Source of the DNA: Mycolicibacterium moriokaense
GTDB taxonomy: Bacteria; Actinomycetota; Actinomycetes; Mycobacteriales; Mycobacteriaceae
Length of the DNA: 64,000 nucleotides
Direction of reading: 5' to 3'
NCBI RefSeq assembly: GCF_003347205.1
Contig: NZ_QQBJ01000020.1
Location: forward strand, 57,370-121,369
The notes under the pieces are model-generated. The model was not told where the DNA came from and made no database searches. It saw only the letters and a list, made by a program, of their open reading frames with translations. Below, piece by piece: positions 44,105 to 51,660 of this stretch; position 1 is the first letter of the stretch; each line of letters opens with the position of its first letter. The position numbers and the translations under genes were made by a program.

Positions 44105-44981
44105 CGTGTGTAGGGGTTTGCGCCGTCGGATACATGTCGTCGGCGGGCAGCGACGACACGCCTAGTTCGGCGGCGACGGCATCGATCGCCTGCTGTGCGA
44201 TACCGAGGTCGACCCGGCCATCGGGTGTGAAATACGGTGCGACGTAGTGCTCGTAGTGTTGCTGCACTTCTTCGCGGGTCAGTCGATTGAGGAAGGATGC
44301 GACGTAATCGACAGCCAGCGAGGGGTTTTCGGAAATCGCGTGCAGCGCGCGCTGGTTGGCGCGCACCAACGCCTGCAGCGCGGGATCATCCAGCGGGATA
44401 GTGGTGGCGTCGACGCAAACTCCCACTGTGGGGATTTGAAAGTGATCGCCGACCCACGCCAGCAGGTGGAATCCCTCTTCCTCGGCGACCTGCTCAGGCC
44501 CCAGCGTGCTGCCGACGTATGCGGCGTCGATGGACCCGTCCCGGAGGCGCCGCAGGTCCATTTGGTAGTCACCCGGAATTCGCGCGAGACACTGCAGATC
44601 GTGGTCGGGGTCAAGGCCATACTTGCGCAGCACGATTCGAGCGAAACACCCGGGGGCCGTATGGGCGGCGTGCACCGCAAGGCGGCGACCGCGCAGATCG
44701 GCCATGGACGTCACATCGGCGTTGCCGAGAAACCAGAACAGCGGGCGATGGGTGTTGACGCTGAGCATCGTCCAACCGATGCCGTCGGTCAGCCGGGACA
44801 AAAGAGCCCGGCCCAAACCGATCGTCGCGGTGCGGCGGACCCGATCGGTTGGCCAGCCGACTCCGTCGCGCAGTGCCACGTGGATGCCCTCATCCTCGTA
44901 GTAACCCTCCTGATCGGCGACGTAGGCGACCAGTTCTTCGTGGTAACCATGTCCGACGTAGGACAGATCGATCGTGTGCAT
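44094..44981 (-). CDS. PBP-fold (NMT1/THI5-like) protein, no signal peptide, copy 1
   Basis: A 295-residue type 2 periplasmic-binding-protein fold. It starts MHTIDLSYVGHGYHEELVAY and keeps the family's VADQEGYYEDEGIHVAL, SMADLRGRRLAVHAAHTAPG and IDAAYVGSTLGPEQVA. There is no signal peptide or lipobox at the N-terminus, unlike true ABC transporter binding proteins. It resembles cytosolic enzymes of this fold (MqnA/MqnD, THI5, 4,5-dihydroxyphthalate decarboxylase). A sister gene lies 27 bp upstream. It is the last gene of the minus-strand cluster. Whether it binds, decarboxylates or rearranges a substrate is unknown. Confidence 0.7.
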   Translation of the reverse strand: MHTIDLSYVGHGYHEELVAYVADQEGYYEDEGIHVALRDGVGWPTDRVRRTATIGLGRALLSRLTDGIGWTMLSVNTHRPLFWFLGNADVTSMADLRGRRLAVHAAHTAPGCFARIVLRKYGLDPDHDLQCLARIPGDYQMDLRRLRDGSIDAAYVGSTLGPEQVAEEEGFHLLAWVGDHFQIPTVGVCVDATTIPLDDPALQALVRANQRALHAISENPSLAVDYVASFLNRLTREEVQQHYEHYVAPYFTPDGRVDLGIAQQAIDAVAAELGVSSLPADDMYPTAQTPTHGTV

Positions 44982-45008
44982 GGTTGCAACCCTTCGTGTT
45001 GGTTGACG

Positions 45009-45875
45009 TCACGGGTGCGACGCATAGATGAGGTCGGCAGCTACCGGCGCCACCCCGAGTTCGGCCGCGACGGCGTCGATCCCCTTCTGTGCGGTGTCGA
45101 GGTCCACCTGGCCATCCGGGGAGAAGGCCGAGCGGATGTAGCGCTGGTAGTACTGCTGCGCTTCGTCACGCGTGAGTCGATTCAGGAGGGAGGCGATGTA
45201 GCCGACGGCCAAGTCGGGCTGTTCCGCGATCGCCTGCAGGGCGCGGTTGTTGGCCCGCACGAGCGCATGCAATGCGGGACTGTCGAGCGGGATGTGAGCG
45301 GGGTCGACTGCGATACCCACGGTGGGGATCTGGATGTGATCGCCGACCCAGGCCAGCACGTGAAAACCTTCCTCATCGGCAACCTGTTCGGGAGACAGCG
45401 TGGTGCCGACGCACGCGGCATCGATAAACCCGTCCCTGAGGCGCCGCAAGTCCATTTGGTAGTCACCGGGAAGCCGCACCACAGACTGCACATCGCGGTC
45501 TGGGTCAAGACCGCACTCGCGCAACGTGATCCGGGTGAACCATCCGGGGGCGGTGTGGGCGGGGTGGACCGCCACGCGTCGACCGCGCAGCTCGCCCATG
45601 GACGTCACGTCGGCGCTGCCGAGAAACCAGAACAACGGACGATGGTTGTTGACGCTGAGCACCGTCCAGTCGATGCCACCGGTCAGCCGCTGCAGAAGGG
45701 CCCGGCCCAGACCGATCGACGCGCCGCGCCGCAATCGCTCCGGGTCCCAGCCGACACCGTTGCGGATGGCGACGTGCACACCCTCGTCCTCGTAGTAGCC
45801 TTCCTGGTCGGCCACATAGGCGACCAGTTCCTCGTGGACGCCGCGCTCGACATAGGCCAGATCGATGGTGTGCAT
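45009..45875 (-). CDS. PBP-fold (NMT1/THI5-like) protein, no signal peptide, copy 2
   Basis: A 288-residue paralogue of the neighbour, collinear over its full length: MHTIDLAYVERGVHEELVAY, VADQEGYYEDEGVHVAI, NNHRPLFWFLGSADVTSM, VAVHPAHTAPGWFTR. It too lacks a signal peptide. It starts only five bases after the SDR-like gene stop, indicating co-translation. Differences cluster in the middle (AARIVLRKYGLDPDH versus TRITLRECGLDPDR), so the pair may have split substrate specificity or form a heterodimer. Same unknown function. Confidence 0.7.
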   Translation of the reverse strand: MHTIDLAYVERGVHEELVAYVADQEGYYEDEGVHVAIRNGVGWDPERLRRGASIGLGRALLQRLTGGIDWTVLSVNNHRPLFWFLGSADVTSMGELRGRRVAVHPAHTAPGWFTRITLRECGLDPDRDVQSVVRLPGDYQMDLRRLRDGFIDAACVGTTLSPEQVADEEGFHVLAWVGDHIQIPTVGIAVDPAHIPLDSPALHALVRANNRALQAIAEQPDLAVGYIASLLNRLTRDEAQQYYQRYIRSAFSPDGQVDLDTAQKGIDAVAAELGVAPVAADLIYASHP

Positions 45876-45880
45876 GGCGG

Positions 45881-46651
45881 CTAGAAGAGACCACGGCGCG
45901 CCCCGCCGTCCAAGGCGAGAGTGGCGCCGTGCAGTGCGTCGGCCTCGGGCGCCAACAGTTGCGTTACCGCCCAGCTGACCTGGTCGACACTGGTCATCAG
46001 ACCAAGTGGTGAGTGGGCTCGGTATTCATCGAGAACGGTGTCGACGTCGATGCGGCGCGTCTCGGCGTCCGCGGCAGCGAACCGGCGCAGGCGCTCGGTG
46101 TCCAATACGCCCGGTGCGACCATGTGCACGGTCACCCCCCGGGGCCCGTAGGCGTCGGCGAGTTGGCGAATGAGGTTCGCCAGGGCGGCGTTGGTGACAC
46201 CCGCCCCGCAGGTTTGCGGCGTGGGTTCGGAACCGAAATGGCCACCGATAGCCACGATCCGGGACCCCCGGACGAACCGGTCATCGACAGCACGGATGAG
46301 ACGCAGGAGTCCGCCCAGCTTCAGCGACACCGACCGGCCGAGGACCTCCGGCTCGATGGTGGCCAGCGGTCCGGCCGGCGGAACGGCTGCTGCCTGGACC
46401 ACCATTCGGACCGGTCCAGACGCCGCGGCGGCGATGGCCGCACCCGACGAGTCATCGCCGATGTCCGCAGAGCACGCAGTGATTCCATCGTCGGTCGCGC
46501 TCAGCCGTTCGAGCTGGTCCTGGTTGCGCGCCACGGCGACCACCGGTACACGGGCTTTGCGTAACCGCCTGACGATGGCAGCACCGACTTCGCCGGTCGC
46601 CCCGACCACGACGGCCTGCCCGCCCGGGCTTACCGGGTCGATCGCATTCAT
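45881..46651 (-). CDS. SDR-fold protein lacking Tyr and Lys of the active site
   Basis: A 256-residue Rossmann protein. The cofactor motif is VVVGATGEVGAAIVRRLR (about 14-31), with GxxGxxG spacing. VQAAAVPPAG stands for NNAG. In the region where YxxxK should be, the sequence is QTCGAGVTNAALANLIRQ, so Tyr is replaced and the Lys is Asn. The catalytic Ser position reads AIGGHFGSE. It ends with an SDR-like VAPGVLDTERL and LALDGGARRGLF. It cannot work as a classical dehydrogenase. The ATG at 46651 follows the downstream SDR gene by 43 bp on the same strand. Confidence 0.8.
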   Translation of the reverse strand: MNAIDPVSPGGQAVVVGATGEVGAAIVRRLRKARVPVVAVARNQDQLERLSATDDGITACSADIGDDSSGAAIAAAASGPVRMVVQAAAVPPAGPLATIEPEVLGRSVSLKLGGLLRLIRAVDDRFVRGSRIVAIGGHFGSEPTPQTCGAGVTNAALANLIRQLADAYGPRGVTVHMVAPGVLDTERLRRFAAADAETRRIDVDTVLDEYRAHSPLGLMTSVDQVSWAVTQLLAPEADALHGATLALDGGARRGLF

Positions 46652-46694
46652 GGGAGTAACCTGCCTTTCAGAATCTGTTGCGTCGCCAACTCTT

Positions 46695-47444
46695 TCAATC
46701 CATGGCGAGCCCGCCGTTGACCGGCAGGTAATGGCCGGTGGTGAAACCGGCATCTTCACTTGCCAAAAACGCCACCGTGCGGGCTACCTCTTCGGGACGC
46801 ACGAGGCGCCCCATCGGGTTGCTCGCGCCAAGGTGATGGACCTGGTCGGTCGACAACTGACCGGCCACCTTGGTTTCGTCGACAGTGGCCGGAGCGACGA
46901 GGTTCGCGGTGATGCCCTGGGGCGCCAGCTCGAGCGCGATGTAGCGAACGAACTGGTCTAGTGCCGCCTTGGCGGTACCCAGCGTGATCATGCCGGCGCG
47001 GGGGCGACGCGAAAGCCCGGTACTGAGATACACGAGCCGACCGTAATGATGCGAAATCATCTCCGGGACAACGGCCTTCGTGACCAGGAACGCGGCACGC
47101 AGTTCACGGTCCAGCTTGCCGCCCAGCTGGTCCCAGCTCAGATCGGCGAAAGACGTCATATCAAAGGGAATCAGTGCGTTGTGCACCAGCACATCCACGC
47201 GTCCCCATCGCTGCTCGGTTTCGCCGACCATCGCGGCCACGTCGTCGGCCACGGTGACATCGGCCCGGATCGCGACGGCTTCCCCGCCGGCCGCGGACGC
47301 GGCACGGACCACCTCGTCGGCCTGTTCGGCGCTGGAGCGGTAGTTGACGACAACTCGAAATCCCTGCTCGGCCAGGATCAGAGCGGTCGCCGCACCAATT
47401 CCACGACTAGCCCCGGTGATCAGAGCAACTCGGTCCATGTTCAT
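46695..47444 (-). CDS. SDR-fold protein with Leu in place of catalytic Tyr
   Basis: A 249-residue SDR. The cofactor loop ALITGASRGIGAATALILAE and Arg of NYRSSAEQ suit NADP(H). NAL replaces NAG in VLVHNALIPFD. The Ser is kept (VYLSTGLSRR). The YxxxK motif reads LGTAK, the Tyr replaced by Leu and Lys retained. The end NPMGRLVRPEEVARTVAFLAS and GHYLPVNGG is classical. The ATG at 47444 follows GAGAGGAACC. With Lys but no Tyr it is unlikely to be a normal oxidoreductase; it may be a hydratase, isomerase or ligand sensor. Confidence 0.8.
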   Translation of the reverse strand: MNMDRVALITGASRGIGAATALILAEQGFRVVVNYRSSAEQADEVVRAASAAGGEAVAIRADVTVADDVAAMVGETEQRWGRVDVLVHNALIPFDMTSFADLSWDQLGGKLDRELRAAFLVTKAVVPEMISHHYGRLVYLSTGLSRRPRAGMITLGTAKAALDQFVRYIALELAPQGITANLVAPATVDETKVAGQLSTDQVHHLGASNPMGRLVRPEEVARTVAFLASEDAGFTTGHYLPVNGGLAMD

Positions 47445-47731
47445 GGTTCCTCTCGTGAGATGACATGAACGGCCTGCTGTGTCAACGAAGTAGCGGTGCA
47501 TCGCCGGGCCGTCTGGGGATTCGGGGTGAAGAGTGCCGAATCCAGCGTCGAATGGCGTTGGTCGTTCATCGACGGTCCTCCGTCGATCTCATCTGACCTC
47601 CGGATTGTATGGCTCGGTCAACCGGTCGCCGGGAATTCACAGGTGATTCACAACCATTCGTCTGGCCGGCGCCCGGAACGGACACACAGCGACGAAAGGT
47701 ATTGTCCCAGAGCCGATATAGGTGCAGCTGG
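47445..47731. other. Gap inside the cluster, possible internal promoter
   Basis: The 287 bp between the SDR and thiolase genes hold no supported gene. CGGTCAACCGGTCG (47615-47628) resembles the TetR-type core ACCGGTC seen at 51423-51430, so part of the cluster may be started here. Confidence 0.35.
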
Positions 47732-48997
47732 TCATGATGCGTGCGGGTTCTCCAGGACCAGTGCGATGCCCTGACCTGAGCCGATGCACACCCCGGTCAC
47801 TCCGTACCGGACGTTGCGCTCCCGCAGTTCGGTGGCGAGTGTCAGCACATAGCGAGTGCCCGAGGCGCCGAACGGGTGTCCGGTGGCGACCGCTCCGCCG
47901 TTCGGCGTCAGCGCGTCGTCGGGAACTGAGAACCCGTCCAGTTGCGCTGACAGTTCACGCAGCACCCCCAGTGCCTGGGCCGCAAAGGCCTCGTGAATCT
48001 CCCACACGCCGACCTGCTCGGGTGTGAGTCCGGCACGCCGCAACGCCAACGGGATCGCCCACGCCGGCGCCACGCCCATGATCTGGGGATCGAGCGCGTA
48101 AACGGCCGAGGACACGACACGGGCCAGGGGTTCGACACCGAGTTCGGTCGCCTTGCGGCCCGAGGCGATGAGCACGGCGCTCGCGCCGTCGGTCAAGGGT
48201 GACGAATTGCCCGCGGTCATCTGCTTGGTGCCGGACTGAACCGGCAGCGCCGCCAACCGCTCGGCGGTGGTGTCGTCGCGAATGAACTCGTCATGCTCGA
48301 ACTGGCGCGCCGCAGTGGTCTTGGTGGCCGGGATGGTGATCGGCATGATCTCCTTGGCCAGCCGGCCGGAGTCGCGGGCCGCGGCGGCGCGTCGGTGGGA
48401 GCGCAGGGCGAACGCGTCGATCTCGGTGCGGGTCAGTTCGTATCGATCCGCGACGTTCTGCGCCGTCTCGATCATCGCGATGTAAGCGTTGCGAGCCAAC
48501 AGGTTCGGGTTGGGCGGGCCCCCGGCGCCCGCCCACATCGTGTCGAGCATCAAGACGGGGCCGCGCGGCGCGAAAGGCGCATCGCCCTTCGTCATCGCCC
48601 AGCCCGACCGCGACATCGACTCGACCCCGCAGGCGATTCCCAGCTCGAGGTCGCCGGCCATGATCGCGTGGCTGATGCCGACGGTGGCACTCACCGACGA
48701 GCCGCAGAACCGATTGATCGTTGCGCCGGCGACGCTGTCGGGGAAACCCGCGGACAGGGCGGCCCACCGCGCGACATCGCCCATCGCCTCATGGGCCACG
48801 TTCACGCAACCGGCGATGATGTCCTCGACCTGCTCCACCGGCACCCCGATGCGCTCGCACGCGCCGCGCATCGTCATGCCGAGCAGGTCGTCGGTCCGAA
48901 GGTGCGACAGCGAACCGCCGTACCGCGCGAACGGGGTGCGTACACCGCCCAACACGAAGGCGTCAACGCGATCGGAGGTGCTGTCCGTGCTGGTCAT
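47732..48997 (-). CDS. Thiolase (acetyl-CoA acetyltransferase)
   Basis: A 421-residue thiolase. The acyl-enzyme Cys lies in INRFCGSSVSA, the His in EIHEAFAAQALG, a second in NGGAVATGHPFGASG, and the proton-transfer Cys in GVCIGSGQG. The substrate loop region MSRSGWAMTKGD is that of degradative thiolases acting on 3-ketoacyl-CoA. The ATG at 48997 is 12 bp downstream of the aldo/keto reductase gene, so the two are co-transcribed. It could cleave a beta-keto acyl-CoA at the end of the cluster's pathway. Confidence 0.9.
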   Translation of the reverse strand: MTSTDSTSDRVDAFVLGGVRTPFARYGGSLSHLRTDDLLGMTMRGACERIGVPVEQVEDIIAGCVNVAHEAMGDVARWAALSAGFPDSVAGATINRFCGSSVSATVGISHAIMAGDLELGIACGVESMSRSGWAMTKGDAPFAPRGPVLMLDTMWAGAGGPPNPNLLARNAYIAMIETAQNVADRYELTRTEIDAFALRSHRRAAAARDSGRLAKEIMPITIPATKTTAARQFEHDEFIRDDTTAERLAALPVQSGTKQMTAGNSSPLTDGASAVLIASGRKATELGVEPLARVVSSAVYALDPQIMGVAPAWAIPLALRRAGLTPEQVGVWEIHEAFAAQALGVLRELSAQLDGFSVPDDALTPNGGAVATGHPFGASGTRYVLTLATELRERNVRYGVTGVCIGSGQGIALVLENPHAS

Positions 48998-49009
48998 CTC
49001 GAGCTCCGT

Positions 49010-49954
49010 TCAATTGCCTGATGGGACTTCCTGAAATCCGGGTTCGCCCGCGTCCACCACGGAGTTGAAGCGGTGACGCGTCTCGAGGTGCCGACTGATC
49101 TCGTCGACCGCGGTCTCGGGAAGCGCCGCGATGTCGATGTTTTCACCGATACGCGCGGCTGTCACCGTCGACGTGAGCACCGCAGTGCCACGCTGGATGC
49201 CCCACGCAAGCAGCACCTGGGCGGGTGTCCTACCGAAACGTCTCGCCATGCCGACGATGAGCGGATCGTCGAGCAGTCGCGGCTCGAGCGCGTGTCCCAG
49301 CGGTGCGAATGCCAGCAGAATCATGCCCTCGGCCCGGCAGAACTCGTGAAGTTCCCACTGCGGGTGGTAGGGATGGGATTCGACCTCCACGACCGCCGGC
49401 TTGATGCGGGCGACGTCGACGATCCGCCGCGTGTTCGCGACGTCGATGTCCGAAACACCGATCGCGCGGGACAGACCCGCGTCGACCAGGGCCTCCATCG
49501 CGGCCCACGTCTGCTGCAGGGTGACGCCGTCGTCGTACACGACTCGCCCGTCCGCATCGCGAGGGTCTTGATCGTCGCCGGGCTGGAATGCGAACGGGGT
49601 GTGCATCAGGTAGAGATCCACGTAGTCCAGCCCGAGCTTTCCCAGACTGGCGCGCAGTGCGGACTCGACGCGCTCGGGGCGGTGGTTGTTGTTCCACAAC
49701 TTCGTCGTCACGAACAGGTCTTCGCGGCGGATCGTGCCGTCTGCGAGCAGATCCTTCAGCGCGAGGCCGACTTCCTCTTCGTTGCGGTACCTTTCGGCGC
49801 AATCGAGGTGGCGGAACCCCGCCTCCACCGCGGCCTTGGTGGCCTCTCGCGTGCGGCTGCGGTCCGAGAGCAGCGTTCCGAAACCGAGCGCCGGCATCGC
49901 GCCGCCACCGCTGATGGTGAACCGGTGGTGCCGCGGGTCATCGATCTTTGTCAT
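49010..49954 (-). CDS. Aldo/keto reductase
   Basis: A 314-residue AKR. The catalytic tetrad is visible: Asp and Tyr in HLDCAERYRNEEEVG, Lys in FVTTKLWNNN, His in DLYLMHTPF. The NADPH-binding end is in LAWGIQRGTAVLTSTVT (Ser/Thr rather than the usual IPKS). The ATG at 49954 is chosen over an upstream in-frame start that would overlap the isochorismatase gene. It likely reduces an aldehyde or ketone within the pathway. It is 49 bp from the isochorismatase gene and 12 bp from thiolase. Confidence 0.9.
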   Translation of the reverse strand: MTKIDDPRHHRFTISGGGAMPALGFGTLLSDRSRTREATKAAVEAGFRHLDCAERYRNEEEVGLALKDLLADGTIRREDLFVTTKLWNNNHRPERVESALRASLGKLGLDYVDLYLMHTPFAFQPGDDQDPRDADGRVVYDDGVTLQQTWAAMEALVDAGLSRAIGVSDIDVANTRRIVDVARIKPAVVEVESHPYHPQWELHEFCRAEGMILLAFAPLGHALEPRLLDDPLIVGMARRFGRTPAQVLLAWGIQRGTAVLTSTVTAARIGENIDIAALPETAVDEISRHLETRHRFNSVVDAGEPGFQEVPSGN

Positions 49955-50003
49955 GTCCTGCAGATCCCTTCGTGTAATCGCTGCGGTCGCCGAGCGCGGT
50001 GTT

Positions 50004-50717
50004 TCATTCATGCTGTGCGCCAAAGGCTTCAACGGCCTGTGCGGTGGTCCAAACGGCGCTGGCGAGGAAGCGGAAGTTGACCAGCGCCGCAAGGTAGCCG
50101 TCGCCCTCCGGCAGTCGAGCTCCTGCGGTGGCGTCTTTGACGACGGCGACCTCGAAGCCCTGCTCGACGAGTTCGCGAAGGTGGCCTTCGAGGCAGAGGT
50201 TGGCGGCCATCCCCGCCAGGACGACCTGGCTCACGCCGCGCTTACGCAGTTGCAGCACCAGATCGTTGGACTCGGGGCCCACGATCTTGTGCGGCGAGGT
50301 GACGACCGTCCGGCCGTCGTGGATGTGGTGACGGTAGGCGGGCAAGAAGTCTGCGCCGGAATCGGCGAAACCCTCCGTCGTGTACGCCCCGCGGCGCCCG
50401 AACATCCCGACCGCCCTCATGTACTGCTCGAGCGGATCGCCGAATTGCCATTGCGCGTCCGTTGGATAGAAGTAGTGCGGCGAGACGGCGACCGTGACTC
50501 CCGTCCGCTTCGCCGCGTCAAGCAGTTCTCCGATGTGGCCAACGGTGCCGTTCTGCCGAATGCTGTCGCCGAACACCGACCACGACGCCCCGTCGGGGCT
50601 GAGGAAGTCGATCTGCGGGTCGGTGATCACGAGCGCGGCGCGCGTGCGATCGAGCACGAAGCCGGCACTCGGCAGTGCGGGATCGGTCGGCTCAGCACAG
50701 GGGTCGGGCTCGGTCAT
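50004..50717 (-). CDS. Isochorismatase-like cysteine hydrolase
   Basis: A 237-residue hydrolase. The catalytic triad of the isochorismatase superfamily is readable: Asp in VITDPQIDFLSPD (about 36), Lys in VVTSPHKIVGPESND, and Cys in GMAANLCLEGHLREL, with the preceding Gly-Met/cis-peptide segment. The Cys makes it an amidase-, nicotinamidase- or N-carbamoyl-type hydrolase rather than true isochorismatase. It is the first structural gene after the TetR gene, and a palindrome lies in the gap. It probably opens the pathway by hydrolysing an amide or imide. Confidence 0.9.
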   Translation of the reverse strand: MTEPDPCAEPTDPALPSAGFVLDRTRAALVITDPQIDFLSPDGASWSVFGDSIRQNGTVGHIGELLDAAKRTGVTVAVSPHYFYPTDAQWQFGDPLEQYMRAVGMFGRRGAYTTEGFADSGADFLPAYRHHIHDGRTVVTSPHKIVGPESNDLVLQLRKRGVSQVVLAGMAANLCLEGHLRELVEQGFEVAVVKDATAGARLPEGDGYLAALVNFRFLASAVWTTAQAVEAFGAQHE

Positions 50718-50758
50718 GGCGCGGTCCTTCAGGTAGGGGAAGCCAGCTGATCAAATAA

Positions 50759-50776
50759 TAGATGACCAGTCGTCTA
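50759..50776. promoter_or_regulatory. Dyad upstream of the isochorismatase gene
   Basis: TAGATGACCAGTCGTCTA is an 18-bp dyad with one mismatched pair, in the 99-bp AT-rich gap between the TetR gene and the first cluster gene. It could be the TetR operator for the cluster. Confidence 0.45.
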
Positions 50777-50816
50777 ATTTCAAATAACGGGTTGCCGCCA
50801 CCCGGAACAGGTGGGA

Positions 50817-51407
50817 CTAACCCAAGAGCGCTGGAATGGTGACGGTCTCAAAGCGCGCGTAGGGGGCGCGAGTGCGTGTCACCTTTCCCCGAAGCGCAGC
50901 TCCCTCCCACGCCTCGATCAACCGCGCCGCAAGTTGGGCGGCATCAACGTCAGACACGACCTCGCCGGCTTCGCCCTGCGCCGAACGTACGCACTCGGCG
51001 AGAGCCGCGTCCCATCGGTCGAGGATGCCAATGAGCTCCGCACGCACCAGCTCGCTCGATCCGCCCAGTTCCAGAGAAAGGTTGCCGACCAGACACCCGA
51101 GGAGAAAGTCGGAGGCTTCGTGCTCGTCGGCGAGCGCGTGGAAGAAGCGCGTGATTCGTTCCCGGACCGGCCCGGAGGTACTGAGTATCGGCAGGATCCG
51201 CGCTTCGATGTCTGCCCAATAGTGCTCGAGGATCGCCGCGGCCAGGGCTTCCTTGCTCGGGAAGTACGCGTAGAACGACCCTTTGGGAACGCCCGCCTTA
51301 TCCGTGATGTCCTTGACGCCACTGGCTGCGAATCCGTGGGTGTGCACCAGCTCCAGCGCCGCTTCGAGCAGGCGTCGGCGTACGTCGGGATTCGGGGGCC
51401 TCGGCAC
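50817..51407 (-). CDS. TetR family regulator
   Basis: A 196-residue TetR repressor. The N-terminal HTH is RRRLLEAALELVHTHGFAAS followed by GVKDITDKAGVPKGSFYAYFPSKEAL (here in two parts), the DNA-reading helix at about 35-45. The C-terminal ligand domain is all-helical. The GTG at 51407 starts MPRPPNPDV. It shares the strand of the cluster downstream and diverges from mmpL, with operators on both sides, so it may regulate both. The ligand is unknown. Confidence 0.9.
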   Translation of the reverse strand: MPRPPNPDVRRRLLEAALELVHTHGFAASGVKDITDKAGVPKGSFYAYFPSKEALAAAILEHYWADIEARILPILSTSGPVRERITRFFHALADEHEASDFLLGCLVGNLSLELGGSSELVRAELIGILDRWDAALAECVRSAQGEAGEVVSDVDAAQLAARLIEAWEGAALRGKVTRTRAPYARFETVTIPALLG

Positions 51408-51416
51408 AAACCCATA

Positions 51417-51435
51417 TTAACCGACCGGTCACTTA
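51417..51435. promoter_or_regulatory. TetR-type operator upstream of tetR
   Basis: TTAACCGACCGGTCACTTA has the perfect core GACCGGTC, ten bases before the TetR GTG. It is well placed for autoregulation and 225 bp upstream of mmpL. Confidence 0.5.
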
Positions 51436-51660
51436 TTATGATCGCAAACGGCCCGGTCGACCGCGCGGTCTGCCCGACCCAGTGTTGTGGAGTACGGTCC
51501 CGTGTCGTACCGTCAACCAAGTTGATTAGCCGTCCTACCAAAAAGTTCCCAGTCGTCCGCGCCAGGCGCCGCTCGTTGAAAGGGTCTCGGATGCAGCGGT
51601 TTTCGATCGCCGGCCGACGGGCCCGGCGCTGGGCACCGGTATGACGGCGACAGTCCCCGC

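Noticed and set aside
50004-50717. True isochorismatase of siderophore synthesis
   Set aside because: An active-site Cys is present and no other siderophore genes are near; it fits the Cys-hydrolase branch.
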